Part shown: positions 30,654 through 39,716 of the stretch, piece after piece | How positions within the stretch are numbered: the stretch's first letter is position 1 | Layout of the letters: each line of letters starts with the position of its first letter | Assembly (NCBI RefSeq): GCF_004283755.1 | Contig: NZ_SHMH01000005.1 | Coordinates: 310,001 to 374,000 of the forward strand | Origin: Pseudoxanthomonas winnipegensis | GTDB taxonomy: Bacteria > Pseudomonadota > Gammaproteobacteria > Xanthomonadales > Xanthomonadaceae | Length of the DNA stretch: 64,000 nucleotides | Reading direction: 5' to 3' | Position numbers and translations under genes: made by a program | Notes under the pieces: model-generated | What the model was told of the DNA's origin: nothing | What the model saw: only the letters and a program-made list of their open reading frames with translations | The model's database searches: none

Positions 30654-31082
30654 ATGCCCACCATCCGCCGCAGCGCCCTGGTCGAACACCCGGCCGAGTA
30701 CATGTTCGATCTGGTCAACGACGTCCGCGCGTATCCGCGCCGCTTCAGCTGGTGCGACAGGGCCGAGGTGATTTCCGCCGACGAGGCGCACATGGTGGCG
30801 CGGCTGGACCTGGGCCTGGGCGCGCTGCGCACCTGGTTCACCACCGAGAACACGCTCGAGCGCCCGCGGCGCATCGACATGCAGCTCAAGGACGGCCCGT
30901 TCCGCAAGCTGCACGGGCTGTGGGAGTTCCAGGCACTGGGCGAGGGCACCAGCAAGGTCAGCCTGACGCTGGACTTCGAACCGTCCAGCCGGCTGCTGGG
31001 GCCGGCGTTCACGCTGGGCTTCCAGACGCTGGCCGACCGCATGGTGGACGATTTCGTGCGCACCGCCGACCGCGGCGACTAA
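30654..31082 (+). CDS. ratA: RatA family START-domain protein (ubiquinone-associated)
   Basis: 142 residues of the coenzyme Q-binding START/SRPBCC family, opening MPTIRRSALVEHPAEYMFDLVNDV. Homologues are the 50S-binding RatA of E. coli and Coq10-like ubiquinone chaperones; which role applies cannot be told from sequence. Start ATG 30654; ratB follows after five bases. Confidence 0.92.
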   Translation: MPTIRRSALVEHPAEYMFDLVNDVRAYPRRFSWCDRAEVISADEAHMVARLDLGLGALRTWFTTENTLERPRRIDMQLKDGPFRKLHGLWEFQALGEGTSKVSLTLDFEPSSRLLGPAFTLGFQTLADRMVDDFVRTADRGD

Positions 31083-31087
31083 AGGCG

Positions 31088-31342
31088 ATGAAGGTCGAGG
31101 TGGTGCTGGCCTGGCCGCGGCATTACCGCGCCGCGACGCTGGAACTGCCCGAGGGCGCCAGCGTGGCCGATGCACTGCGCCAGGCGCGGCTGGAAGGTCA
31201 GGATCAGGCCACGGGCGTGGCGGTGTTCGGCGTGCAGGCCACGCCGCAGACGCTGTTGCACGAGGGCGATCGGGTGGAGCTGCTGCGTCCGCTGCAGGTC
31301 GATCCGAAGGATGCCCGCCGGCGCCGCGCGGCGACGCCGTAA
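31088..31342 (+). CDS. ratB: RnfH/RatB family ubiquitin-fold protein
   Basis: 84 residues, MKVEVVLAWPRHYRAATLEL, beta-grasp (ubiquitin-like) fold. Conserved GVAVFGVQATPQTLLHEGDRVE and LLRPLQVDPKDARRRRA are family hallmarks of RnfH (UPF0125). Translationally linked to ratA. Biochemical role unknown. Confidence 0.9.
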   Translation: MKVEVVLAWPRHYRAATLELPEGASVADALRQARLEGQDQATGVAVFGVQATPQTLLHEGDRVELLRPLQVDPKDARRRRAATP

Positions 31343-31363
31343 GGCGTCGCGCTCAGGCGCGGA

Positions 31364-31759
31364 TCAGCCGCCGCCTTTCTTCTTCTTGTCCTTGGCCAGG
31401 TTGGGGCCGAACTGGCGGACGCTGTTGCGGGCCAGTTCCTCGTCCTGGTTGGGGAAGTAGTCGCCTTCCCACTTGCTGACTGCATCGCCATTGAAGAACA
31501 CGGTGAAGTTCTTCATCTGGGTGTGGCCCAGGCGGTCGGTGCGCTCGGTGGCGGTGTAGTCCCAGCGCTGGGCATGGAACGGGTCGGCCACCGACGGGGT
31601 GCCCAGCAGGGCGAGCACCTGCTGCTTGCTCTGGCCGACGGCGAGCTTGTCCACGTCCTGCTGACGCAGCAGGTTGCCCTGGTAGATCGGCTGCTTGTAG
31701 ATGATGCCGCAACCGGAAGTGGCCAGGCCAAGGGCGGCGATAAGCAGGAATTTGCGCAT
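31364..31759 (-). CDS. bamE: Outer-membrane assembly lipoprotein BamE
   Basis: 131 residues. Signal peptide and lipobox MRKFLLIAALGLATSGC give Cys17. The SmpA/OmlA fold includes NLLRQQDVDKLAVGQSKQQV and LLGTPSVADPFHAQRWDY. Non-essential subunit of the BAM complex that binds BamD. The C-terminus is lysine and glycine rich. Convergent with ratB and divergent from fur across 116 bases. Confidence 0.95.
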   Translation of the reverse strand: MRKFLLIAALGLATSGCGIIYKQPIYQGNLLRQQDVDKLAVGQSKQQVLALLGTPSVADPFHAQRWDYTATERTDRLGHTQMKNFTVFFNGDAVSKWEGDYFPNQDEELARNSVRQFGPNLAKDKKKKGGG

Positions 31760-31875
31760 GAAGGACGGGTCTGCAAAGGTCGGGAACAAGCCCGTCGATG
31801 ATACACTGCGCCGCGTCGCCGCGACCCAACCGCAAGGCAGCTGGCGTTAAACCGCCAATGAATGGGAGCCCCCCG

Positions 31876-32280
31876 ATGGAATCGCTCGATCTGCGCAAGG
31901 TCGGTTTGAAGGTCACGCATCCGCGCCTGCGCATCCTGGCGCTGCTGGAAGAAGCCAAGCCCCGGCACATGACCGCCGAAGACATCTACCGCGCGCTGAT
32001 GGGCGTGGGCGATGAGATCGGCCTGGCAACGGTCTACCGCGTGCTGACCCAGTTCGAGGCCGCCGGCCTGGTGCTGAAGCACAACTTCGAGGGCGGCCAG
32101 GCCGTCTACGAGCTGGACCGCGGCGAACACCACGACCATATGGTCGACATCGACACCGGCAAGGTCATCGAGTTCTCCAGCGACGAGATCGAGGCGCTGC
32201 AGGAGAAGATCGCCGCCGAGCATGGCTACGAGATCGAGGAACACTCGCTGGTGCTTTACGTGCGCAAGAAGCGCAAGTAA
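31876..32280 (+). CDS. fur: Ferric uptake regulator Fur
   Basis: 134 residues, iron-sensing repressor. Winged helix with LKVTHPRLRILALLEE and the recognition helix in IGLATVYRVLTQFEAAGL; metal-site motif HHDHMVDIDTGKVIEF. There is no C-terminal CxxC pair, as in Xanthomonad Fur proteins. Start ATG 31876 behind ATGGGAGCC; an in-frame extension to 31798 is rejected. A TACACT (31802-31807) could be its -10 element. Its likely local target is the AraC/TonB module 2-5 kb away. Confidence 0.96.
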   Translation: MESLDLRKVGLKVTHPRLRILALLEEAKPRHMTAEDIYRALMGVGDEIGLATVYRVLTQFEAAGLVLKHNFEGGQAVYELDRGEHHDHMVDIDTGKVIEFSSDEIEALQEKIAAEHGYEIEEHSLVLYVRKKRK

Positions 32281-32302
32281 GCCGTCTTACTGGATGTGGG
32301 GG

Positions 32303-32330
32303 AAAAGGCCGGGAAATCCCGGCCTTTTTT
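32303..32330 (+). terminator. Rho-independent terminator after fur
   Basis: Stem aaaaggccggg/cccggcctttt (32303-32313, 32318-32328) with an AAAT loop and a run of six T. Confidence 0.95.
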
Positions 32331-32380
32331 CCGCCCCCCTATTTATTGAAGGGCGCGGAGCGTGAGCGCTTTGGCTTCGG

Positions 32381-32409
32381 GGGGCAGCGGTCCGGCGGGC
32401 CGCTGCCCC
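32381..32409. repeat. GGGGCAGCGGTCCGGCGGG-family hairpin
   Basis: ggggcagcgg (32381-32390) pairs with ccgctgcccc (32400-32409) around tccggcggg. The left 19 bases match 12661-12679. Part of the gene-free region 32331-32627 between fur and recN. Confidence 0.8.
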
Positions 32410-32497
32410 GCACGTCGTGTGGGAGGCTTCGGGCCGGCAGAAGTCCTGATCCATGCGCGGTGGGAGCAGCTCTCTCTTCCGATCACCTCGCGGCTTA

Positions 32498-32577
32498 CCT
32501 GTAGAGCGGAGCTCGCTCCGCTGCTCTTCGTTCGGTTCGTGGGGAAGGCCCCAGCGGAGCAAGCTCCGCTCTACAGG
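32498..32577. repeat. GTAGAGCGGAGC-family repeat upstream of the recN 3' end
   Basis: cctgtagagcggagctcgct is followed by a spacer (gctcttcgttcggttcgtgg) and the inverted arm agcggagcaagctccgctct-acagg. Close to the copies at 5.5, 7.4 and 13.0 kb. A degenerate version of the tgggagcaactgtctcc flank precedes it at 32461-32480. Confidence 0.85.
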
Positions 32578-32627
32578 GCGGCGTCACGCGCGGTCGGTGC
32601 TTTCCCATCCAACAGGACGGGGCGGCG

Positions 32628-34295
32628 TCAGTCCACCGCTTCTAGGAGCTTGCCGGCGGCGGCGCGGGCCTCGGCGCTGACCTGGACGCCGCCGAGCATG
32701 CGGGCGAGCTCTTCGCGGCGGGCGGCGGCGTCGAGGGACTCGACCGAGGACTGGGTCATGCCGTCCACCGGCGCCTTGCTGACGCGGTAGTGGGCATGGC
32801 CCTGGGCGGCGACCTGCGGCTGGTGGGTCACGCACAGCACCTGGCGCGCGCGGCCCAGGTCGCGCAGCTTCTTGCCGACGATGTCGGCCACCGCGCCGCC
32901 GATGCCCGAGTCGACCTCGTCGAACACCATGGTCGGCACCGCGTCCGAGCCCAGCGCGGCCACCTCGATGGCCAGCGAGATGCGCGAAAGCTCACCACCG
33001 GAGGCGACCTTGCGCAGTGGCCGCGGCGGCTGGCCGGCGTTGGCCGCCACCAGCAGCTCGACCCGCTCGGCGCCCTGGGCGTCGGGGCGTTCGGTGTCGA
33101 TGGGTTCGAGCTGGACCTCCAGCTTGCCGCCGCCCATGCCCAGCTCGCCGATCAGGGTGCTGGTCTGCTTGGCCAGGCTGGTGGCGGCCTTGGTGCGGAC
33201 CTTGGTCAAGGCCGCCGCGGTGGCCTTCCAGGCCTGGCGGGCGGCCTCGATCTCGGTATTCAGCCCGGCCAGGCGCTCGCCGGCGCCGCGCAGGCCGTCC
33301 AGCTCCTGTTCGATGCGGGTGGCGACCTCGTCGAGCTGTTCGGGTGCGACGCGATGCTTGCGCGCCAGGTCGTGCAGGCGGCCCAGGCGGCGCTCGGCGC
33401 GCTCGAACTGGGCCGGATCCACGTCCAGATCGTCGCGGACCTGGTTGAGCAGGGCCAGGGCCTCCTGCAGCTGGATCTGGGCGCTGTCGAGCAGGCTGTC
33501 GACCTCGCCCAGGCGCGGTTCGTGGCTGAGCACGCGCGCCAGTTCGGCGCGGGTCTGCAGCAGCAGCCGGCTGGCCGAGGGACCTTCGTCGCCGGACAGG
33601 CGGGTCAGGCCGTCCTCGCAGGCCTGGATCAGGCTGGAGGCGTGGGCCTGGCGGCGATGCTGCTGGGACAGGGCCTCGATGGCGTCGGGGCTGAGGTCCT
33701 CGGCGCGCAGCTCGTCGAGCTGGTGCTGCAGATAGTTGAGCCGGTCGGAGACATCGCCCTGCGCGGTCAGGCGCTCGCGCTCGGCCAGCAGCGCCGACCA
33801 GGCGGCCGCGGCCTGGCGCACCTTGGCCAGCTGCGGCGCGCTGCCGGCGAAGGCGTCCAGCAGATCCAGCTGGCGCGGCTTGGACAGCAGCGCCTGGTGC
33901 TCGTGCTGGCCGTGGATCTCCACCAGCAGGCCGGCCAGTTCGGCCAGCTGCGAGACCGGCACGGCGCGGCCGTTGATCCAGGCGCGCGAGCCGCCGTCGG
34001 CGCGCAGCACGCGGCGCAGCTGGCAGGCGCCGGCCTCGTCCAGGGCGTGCTCGGCCAGCCAGGCCAGGGCAGGGGCGGCCGGCGCGAGCTCGAACTCGGC
34101 CGACAGCTCGGCGCGCTGGGCGCCGTGGCGCACCACGCCGGCATCGGCGCGCGCGCCGGACAGAAAGCCCAGCGCGTCGACCAGCAGCGACTTGCCGGCG
34201 CCGGTCTCGCCGGAGATCACCGTCATGCCGGGGCCGAATTCCAGGTCCGTGGCGCGCACCACGGCGAAGTCCTTGATGGTCAGGTGTCGGAGCAT
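32628..34295 (-). CDS. recN: DNA repair protein RecN
   Basis: SMC-like ATPase for double-strand break repair. 555 residues from ATG 34295 (MLRHLTIKDFAVV). Walker A is GETGAGKSLLVDAL. The central coiled-coil arms span about 150-360, and the ABC signature (KVASGGELSRISLAIE) and Walker B (TMVFDEVDSGIGG) lie in the C-terminal half. Divergent from hrcA. The in-frame ATG four codons upstream is possible but less like the family. Confidence 0.96.
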   Translation of the reverse strand: MLRHLTIKDFAVVRATDLEFGPGMTVISGETGAGKSLLVDALGFLSGARADAGVVRHGAQRAELSAEFELAPAAPALAWLAEHALDEAGACQLRRVLRADGGSRAWINGRAVPVSQLAELAGLLVEIHGQHEHQALLSKPRQLDLLDAFAGSAPQLAKVRQAAAAWSALLAERERLTAQGDVSDRLNYLQHQLDELRAEDLSPDAIEALSQQHRRQAHASSLIQACEDGLTRLSGDEGPSASRLLLQTRAELARVLSHEPRLGEVDSLLDSAQIQLQEALALLNQVRDDLDVDPAQFERAERRLGRLHDLARKHRVAPEQLDEVATRIEQELDGLRGAGERLAGLNTEIEAARQAWKATAAALTKVRTKAATSLAKQTSTLIGELGMGGGKLEVQLEPIDTERPDAQGAERVELLVAANAGQPPRPLRKVASGGELSRISLAIEVAALGSDAVPTMVFDEVDSGIGGAVADIVGKKLRDLGRARQVLCVTHQPQVAAQGHAHYRVSKAPVDGMTQSSVESLDAAARREELARMLGGVQVSAEARAAAGKLLEAVD

Positions 34296-34350
34296 AGTGG
34301 CCGGCATTGTAGGGGCAGCCGGCGCAGCGGTTGAGACAGGCGCGGCCCGG

Positions 34351-34379
34351 TTGCAAGGGCGGCGGCGGGACGCTATCTA
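34351..34379 (+). promoter_or_regulatory. Sigma-70-like promoter abutting hrcA
   Basis: TTGCAA (34351-34356) and TATCTA (34374-34379) are 17 bases apart. The expected start, about seven bases downstream of the -10, falls at or next to the hrcA ATG (34387), so this transcript would have almost no leader. Confidence 0.5.
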
Positions 34380-34386
34380 AAGCGTC

Positions 34387-35463
34387 ATGAAACCCTCAAG
34401 TCCGGACCTCGATGCGCGCTCGCGGCAGCTGCTGCGCACCCTGATCGCCCGCTACATCCAGGATGGCGAGCCGGTCGGTTCGCGCACGCTGGCCCAGCAC
34501 GCCGGCCTGGACGTCAGCCCGGCGACGATCCGCAACATCCTGGCCGACCTGGAGGACGCCGGGCTGCTGGCCTCGCCGCATACCTCGGCCGGGCGCATTC
34601 CCACCCCGCAGGGCTACCGGGTGTTCGTCGACAGCCTGGTGCAGATGCAGCCGCTGGCCGAGCGCGAGGTCGCGCGCCTGCGTGCCGAGCTGCCGGCCGG
34701 CACCGGGACCCAGGCGCTGCTGGGCAACGCCTCCGAGCTGCTGTCGGCCATGACCCGCTTCGTCGGCGTGGTCGGCGCGCCGCGGCGCGAGCAGTTCGCC
34801 TTCCGCCACATCGACTTCGTGCCGCTGGACGGGCGCCGGGTGCTGGCGATCGTGGTGTTCGCCGACAGCGAGGTGCAGAACCGGGTGATCGAGCCGCGCC
34901 GCAACTTCGACCCCTCCGAGCTGGAGCGCGCGGCCAACTACCTCAACCACCATTTCGCCGGCCGCCCGATCGCCGACATCCGCGCCACGCTGCTGCGCGA
35001 ACTGCGCGCGGCGCGCTCGGAGATGGAAGGCCTGCTGGCCCACGCGGTCGAGCTGGCCGACCACGCGCTGACCCCTTCGGACGATGACATGGTGCTGGCC
35101 GGGCAGACTCGGCTGATGGGCGTGCAGGACCTGTCCGACCTGGACCGGCTGCGCGAGCTGTTCGAGGCCTTCGCCCGCAAGCGCGAGATCCTGCAGCTGC
35201 TGGAGCGCACCATGAACGCGCCGGGCGTGCGCATCTTCATCGGCGAGGAAACCGGCCTGGCGCCGCTGGACGGGATGTCGCTGGTCGCCGCGCCGTACCG
35301 GGCCCAGGCCAGCGGCCAGGTGCTGGGCGTGCTGGGCGTGATCGGGCCCTCGCGCATGGCCTACCAGACCGTGATTCCGGTGGTGCAGGCGGCGGCCGAT
35401 GCGCTCGGCGCGGCAATGCTGCGTCCCGGCTATGACTTGAATCCGTCCGCGCCGACCCCATAG
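34387..35463 (+). CDS. hrcA: Heat-inducible transcription repressor HrcA
   Basis: 358 residues. N-terminal winged helix ([26 protein letters not shown] and [18 protein letters not shown]), then the GAF-like dimerisation domain with [18 protein letters not shown]. HrcA binds CIRCE operators, typically at groESL; I see no CIRCE element (TTAGCACTC-N9-GAGTGCTAA) in this operon. First gene of hrcA-grpE-dnaK-dnaJ. No ribosome binding site precedes the ATG. Confidence 0.96.
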   Translation: MKPSSPDLDARSRQLLRTLIARYIQDGEPVGSRTLAQHAGLDVSPATIRNILADLEDAGLLASPHTSAGRIPTPQGYRVFVDSLVQMQPLAEREVARLRAELPAGTGTQALLGNASELLSAMTRFVGVVGAPRREQFAFRHIDFVPLDGRRVLAIVVFADSEVQNRVIEPRRNFDPSELERAANYLNHHFAGRPIADIRATLLRELRAARSEMEGLLAHAVELADHALTPSDDDMVLAGQTRLMGVQDLSDLDRLRELFEAFARKREILQLLERTMNAPGVRIFIGEETGLAPLDGMSLVAAPYRAQASGQVLGVLGVIGPSRMAYQTVIPVVQAAADALGAAMLRPGYDLNPSAPTP

Positions 35464-35510
35464 GTGGGGCTTGCGGCGGACATCCGACCGCCAGGACGGA
35501 AACCACAGAC

Positions 35511-36038
35511 ATGACTTCTAACGAACATCCGGGCGGCGAGCAGGCCGCCGCGCACCCCGACGCCCAGGCTTCCACCGAGGCGCTGCTGCAGGCCGAACTG
35601 CAGACCCTGCGCAACGAACTGGACCAGCTGCGCGCCTCGGTCCTGCTCGAACGCGCCGACCTTGAGAATCAGCGCAAGCGCGTGGCCCGCGACGTGGACA
35701 ATGCCCGCAAGTTCGCCAACGAAAAGCTGCTGGGCCAGCTGCTGCCCGTGTTCGACAGCCTGGACGCCGGCCTGACCGCCGCCGGCGCCGAGCGCAGCCC
35801 GCTGCGCGATGGCCTGGAGCTGACCCAGAAGCAGCTGCTCAAGGTCGCCGACGACAACGGCCTGACCGTGCTCGACCCGGTCGGCAAGCCCTTCGATCCC
35901 GAACACCACCAGGCCATCAGTCAGGCCGACGCCAACGGCGCCGCGCCGGGCAGCGTCGTGCAGGTGTTCCAGAAGGGCTATCTGCTGGGCGGCCGGCTGC
36001 TGCGTCCGGCGCTGGTGGTTGTGGCCCGCCACGACTGA
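35511..36038 (+). CDS. grpE: Nucleotide exchange factor GrpE
   Basis: 175 residues. The N-terminal long coiled coil (about 25-85) contains [20 protein letters not shown] and the conserved [18 protein letters not shown]. The C-terminal beta domain ends with [17 protein letters not shown], the usual GrpE tail. Promotes ADP release from DnaK. Confidence 0.97.
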   Translation: MTSNEHPGGEQAAAHPDAQASTEALLQAELQTLRNELDQLRASVLLERADLENQRKRVARDVDNARKFANEKLLGQLLPVFDSLDAGLTAAGAERSPLRDGLELTQKQLLKVADDNGLTVLDPVGKPFDPEHHQAISQADANGAAPGSVVQVFQKGYLLGGRLLRPALVVVARHD

Positions 36039-36086
36039 ACGCGTCCGGCGGACCTGTCCGGATCGAGATTTTGTGTTCCACGGGCG

Positions 36087-36114
36087 CTTGAAGCCCACCA
36101 TCACATCCCTATAT
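36087..36114 (+). promoter_or_regulatory. Sigma-32 heat-shock promoter of dnaK
   Basis: CTTGAA (36087-36092) and CCCTATAT (36107-36114) are separated by 14 bases, differing from the RpoH consensus (CTTGAA, CCCCATnT) at one position. Predicted start near 36121 gives a leader of about 60 bases. It lies in the 144-base grpE-dnaK gap, so dnaK-dnaJ can be induced separately from hrcA-grpE. Confidence 0.8.
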
Positions 36115-36182
36115 CGGGTTCATCGGCAGGCGCGATCCGCCCGCCACACCCCGACAACCACGCTTCCTAACGGAGTCACATC

Positions 36183-38108
36183 ATGGGCAAGATCATCGGC
36201 ATCGACCTCGGCACGACCAACTCGTGCGTGGCGATCATGGAGGGCGGCAAGGCCCGCGTCATCGAGAATTCCGAGGGCGACCGCACCACGCCTTCGATCG
36301 TGGCCTACACCAAGGACGGCGAAGTCCTGGTCGGCGCCTCGGCCAAGCGTCAGGCGGTCACCAACCCCAAGAACACCTTCTATGCGGTCAAGCGCCTGAT
36401 CGGCCGCAAGTTCACCGACGCCGAAGTCAAGAAGGACCTGGACCTGGTGCCGTACACCATCCTGGCCCACGACAACGGCGATGCCTGGGTGGCCACCGCC
36501 GACGGCAAGAAGATGGCCCCGCAGGAAATCTCCGCCCGCGTGCTGGAGAAGATGAAGAAGACCGCCGAGGACTTCCTGGGCGAGAAAGTCACCGAGGCCG
36601 TGATCACCGTGCCGGCCTACTTCAACGACAGCCAGCGCCAGGCGACCAAGGACGCCGGCCGCATCGCCGGGCTGGACGTCAAGCGCATCATCAACGAGCC
36701 CACCGCCGCGGCCCTGGCCTACGGCCTGGACAAGGGCGACACCAAGGACCGCAAGGTCGCCGTGTACGACCTGGGCGGCGGCACCTTCGACGTGTCGATC
36801 ATCGAGATCGCCAACGTGGACGGTGAGAAGCAGTTCGAAGTACTGGCTACCAACGGCGACACCTTCCTGGGTGGCGAGGACTTCGACGCGCGCGTCATCG
36901 ACTACCTGGTGGACGAGTTCAACAAGGACCAGGGCATCGACCTGCGCAAGGACCCGCTGGCCCTGCAGCGCCTGAAGGACGCCGCCGAGCGCGCCAAGAT
37001 CGAGCTGTCCTCCTCGCAGCAGACCGAGGTCAACCTGCCGTACGTCACCGCCGACGCCTCCGGTCCCAAGCACCTGAACATCAAGCTGACCCGCGCCAAG
37101 CTCGAGGCCCTGGTCGACGACCTGATCAAGAAGTCGATCGAACCGTGCCGCACCGCGCTCAACGACGCCGGCCTGCGCGCCAGCGACATCAGCGAAGTGA
37201 TCCTGGTCGGCGGTCAGACCCGCATGCCCAAGGTGCAGTCGGCCGTGGCCGAGTTCTTCGGCAAGGAGCCGCGCAAGGACGTCAACCCCGACGAGGCCGT
37301 GGCGCTGGGCGCCGCGATCCAGGGCGGCGTGCTGGCCGGCGACGTCAAGGACGTGCTGCTGCTGGACGTGACCCCGCTGTCGCTGGGCATCGAGACCCTG
37401 GGCGGCGTGTTCACCAAGATCATCGAGAAGAACACCACCATCCCGACCAAGGCCTCGCAGACCTTCTCCACCGCCGAGGACAACCAGTCGGCCGTGACCG
37501 TGCACGTGCTGCAGGGTGAGCGCGAGCAGGCCCGCTTCAACAAGTCGCTGGCCCGCTTCGACCTGTCCGGCATCGAGCCGGCCCCGCGCGGCCTGCCGCA
37601 GGTGGAGGTGTCCTTCGACATCGACGCCAACGGCATCCTGCACGTGTCGGCCAAGGACAAGAAGACCAACAAGGAGCAGAAGGTCGAGATCAAGGCCGGT
37701 TCGGGCCTGTCGGACGAGGAGATCCAGCGCATGGTCGCCGATGCCGAGGCGCATCGCGACGAGGACAAGAAGTTCCAGGAACTGGTCGGCGCCCGCAACC
37801 AGGCCGACGCGCTGATCCACTCGACCCGCACGGCGATCACCGAGCACGGCGCCAAGGTCGGCGGCGATGTGATCGGCAAGGTCGAGGCCGCGCTGGCCGA
37901 CCTGGAGACGGCGATGAAGGGCGACGACAAGGCCCAGATCGAGGCGCGCTCCAAGGTGCTGGAAGAGGCCGGCCAGTCGCTGTACGCCGCCGCCGCGGCG
38001 GGCGAACAGGGCGGTCCGGGTGCGGACGCCGGCGCCCAGCAGGCGCGCGGTGCGGCCGACGACGTGGTCGACGCCGAGTTCACCGAGGTCAAGGACGATA
38101 AGAAGTAA
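36183..38108 (+). CDS. dnaK: Molecular chaperone DnaK (Hsp70)
   Basis: 641 residues. ATPase domain with [18 protein letters not shown], phosphate loops [16 protein letters not shown] and [14 protein letters not shown]. Substrate-binding domain from about residue 390, and a C-terminal lid ending in [16 protein letters not shown], the DnaJ-contacting EEVD-like tail of bacterial DnaK. Preceded by aacggagtcacatcATG with a clear ribosome binding site. Confidence 0.99.
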   Translation: MGKIIGIDLGTTNSCVAIMEGGKARVIENSEGDRTTPSIVAYTKDGEVLVGASAKRQAVTNPKNTFYAVKRLIGRKFTDAEVKKDLDLVPYTILAHDNGDAWVATADGKKMAPQEISARVLEKMKKTAEDFLGEKVTEAVITVPAYFNDSQRQATKDAGRIAGLDVKRIINEPTAAALAYGLDKGDTKDRKVAVYDLGGGTFDVSIIEIANVDGEKQFEVLATNGDTFLGGEDFDARVIDYLVDEFNKDQGIDLRKDPLALQRLKDAAERAKIELSSSQQTEVNLPYVTADASGPKHLNIKLTRAKLEALVDDLIKKSIEPCRTALNDAGLRASDISEVILVGGQTRMPKVQSAVAEFFGKEPRKDVNPDEAVALGAAIQGGVLAGDVKDVLLLDVTPLSLGIETLGGVFTKIIEKNTTIPTKASQTFSTAEDNQSAVTVHVLQGEREQARFNKSLARFDLSGIEPAPRGLPQVEVSFDIDANGILHVSAKDKKTNKEQKVEIKAGSGLSDEEIQRMVADAEAHRDEDKKFQELVGARNQADALIHSTRTAITEHGAKVGGDVIGKVEAALADLETAMKGDDKAQIEARSKVLEEAGQSLYAAAAAGEQGGPGADAGAQQARGAADDVVDAEFTEVKDDKK

Positions 38109-38109
38109 G

Positions 38110-38270
38110 CAGGGATTCGGGATTGGGGATTGGGGATTCGCAAAGGCCTTGGCCTGCGGATCCTCGATCCCGATCCTTGTCCCTTCCTTAGGTGCAATAG
38201 GAGCGGAAGAGACAGGATCTCTCCGCTTTTGCCTTGAACGAATCCCGATTCCCGAATCCCCAATCCCCGC
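38110..38270. repeat. GGGATTGGGGATT repeats in inverted arrangement between dnaK and dnaJ
   Basis: cgggattggggattggggat (within 38110-38140) and its complement aatcccgaatccccaatccc (within 38239-38270) flank a 98-base spacer, able to form a long stem in the dnaK-dnaJ mRNA. A third array of the same units lies at 39660-39690. The right arm ends three bases before the dnaJ ATG and would overlap its ribosome binding region. Confidence 0.8.
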
Positions 38271-38272
38271 CT

Positions 38273-39388
38273 ATGAGTAAGCGTGACTATTACGAAGTCC
38301 TGGGCGTGGCCCGCAACGCCAGCGACGAGGAGCTGAAGAAGGCCTATCGCCGTTGCGCGATGAAGTATCACCCCGACCGCAATCCCGGCGACCACACCGC
38401 CGAGGTGATGTTCAAGGAGTGCAAGGAGGCCTACGAGGTGCTGTCCGACGGCGGCAAGCGCCGCCTGTACGACCAGCACGGCCATGCGGCCTTCGAGCAC
38501 GGCATGGGCGGCGGCGGTGCCGGCTTCGGCGGGCCGGACATGGGCGATATCTTCGGCAACATCTTCGGTGGCGCCGGCGGCGCGCGGCAGGCCCGTCGCG
38601 GTGCCGACATCGGCTATGTGATGGAGCTGGACCTGGAAGAGGCCGTGGCCGGGGTCGAGAAGCGCATCGAGATCCCGACCATGGCCGTGTGCGAGCCCTG
38701 CCACGGCAGCGGTTCGGAAGATGGCAAGGTCGAGACCTGCACCACCTGCGGCGGTCGCGGCCAGGTGCGCATGCAGCGCGGCATCTTCACCATGCAGCAG
38801 GCCTGCGCGCACTGCGACGGGCGCGGCCAGATCATCCGCAACCCCTGCCGCGTCTGCCATGGCGCCGGGCGCGTGGAGGAAGAGCGCGTGCTGTCGGTCA
38901 AGATCCCGGCCGGCGTGGACACCGGCGATCGCATCCGCCTGGCCGGCGAGGGCGAGGCCGGCCCAACCGGCACCCCGCCGGGCGACCTGTATGTGGAGGT
39001 GCGCGTGCGCGAGCACGCCATCTTCCAGCGCGACGGCGACGATCTGCATTGCGATGTGCCGATCCGTATCTCGCAGGCCGCGCTGGGCGACACCGTGCGC
39101 GTGCCGACCCTGGGTGGCGAGGCCGAGATCCGCGTCCCGGCCGAGACCCAGACCGGCAAGCTGTTCCGCCTGCGCGGCAAGGGCGTCAAGTCGGTGCGCA
39201 GCCGCGCCACCGGCGATCTGTTCTGCAAGGTCGTGGTCGAGACGCCGGTCAACCTGACCCAGCAGCAGCGCGAACTGCTCGAGCAGTTCGAGGCCACCTT
39301 CGTCGGCGAGGACGCGCGCAAGCATTCGCCCAAGTCGGCCACGTTCCTGGATGGCGTCAAGGGCTTCTGGGACCGCATGACGTCGTGA
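38273..39388 (+). CDS. dnaJ: Chaperone DnaJ (Hsp40)
   Basis: 371 residues from ATG 38273 ([12 protein letters not shown]). J domain with His33-Pro34-Asp35. Gly/Phe-like region ([16 protein letters not shown]). Zinc domain with four CxxCxGxG units ([32 protein letters not shown]), then the substrate-binding domains. No good Shine-Dalgarno is present, because repeat sequence runs up to the start codon. Confidence 0.97.
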   Translation: MSKRDYYEVLGVARNASDEELKKAYRRCAMKYHPDRNPGDHTAEVMFKECKEAYEVLSDGGKRRLYDQHGHAAFEHGMGGGGAGFGGPDMGDIFGNIFGGAGGARQARRGADIGYVMELDLEEAVAGVEKRIEIPTMAVCEPCHGSGSEDGKVETCTTCGGRGQVRMQRGIFTMQQACAHCDGRGQIIRNPCRVCHGAGRVEEERVLSVKIPAGVDTGDRIRLAGEGEAGPTGTPPGDLYVEVRVREHAIFQRDGDDLHCDVPIRISQAALGDTVRVPTLGGEAEIRVPAETQTGKLFRLRGKGVKSVRSRATGDLFCKVVVETPVNLTQQQRELLEQFEATFVGEDARKHSPKSATFLDGVKGFWDRMTS

Positions 39389-39469
39389 GCCTGGGGTCCT
39401 GAGTCGGCTCGCCGACTCAGAACCTCCGCGCCATACCCGCAATCCACAGAAACTCGCAAAGCACCCTGA

Positions 39470-39690
39470 TCCGCCCCCTCCCTTGCGCCCAGCGTAGGGG
39501 AGGGCCGGCGAGGGGTGCTTTTGCTTTTGGCGTTGCTCGCAAGCAGCGACAGCAACAACAAAAGCAAAAGCAAAAGCGAACCCCTCCCCCTCAGTCGCTA
39601 GCCGCGACTTCGAGCTCCCCTGCGCTGCGCGCAAGGGAGGGGGCAGGAGCGGGGACGCTTTAATCCCCAATCCCCAATCCCCAATCCCCG
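39470..39690. repeat. Inverted CCCCTCCCTTGCGC repeat with AAAAGC tandem units and GGGATT array
   Basis: The 328-base gap between dnaJ and pdxY holds no gene. Arms ccccctcccttgcgcccagc (about 39474) and ctgcgctgcgcgcaagggag (about 39620) are complementary. Inside them gcttttgcttttgg and aaaagcaaaagcaaaagc also pair. The stretch 39661-39690 is four units of atccccaatcccc. Such blocks are common between Xanthomonad genes. Confidence 0.8.
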
Positions 39691-39716
39691 CCCCACCATC
39701 CACTTACAATGCGCGC

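Noticed and set aside
34296-34386. CIRCE operator before hrcA
   Set aside because: No TTAGCACTC inverted repeat is present here or in front of dnaK.
38110-38270. GGGATT arrays as a CRISPR array
   Set aside because: Units are only 7-8 bases, contiguous, without unique spacers, and no cas genes are nearby.
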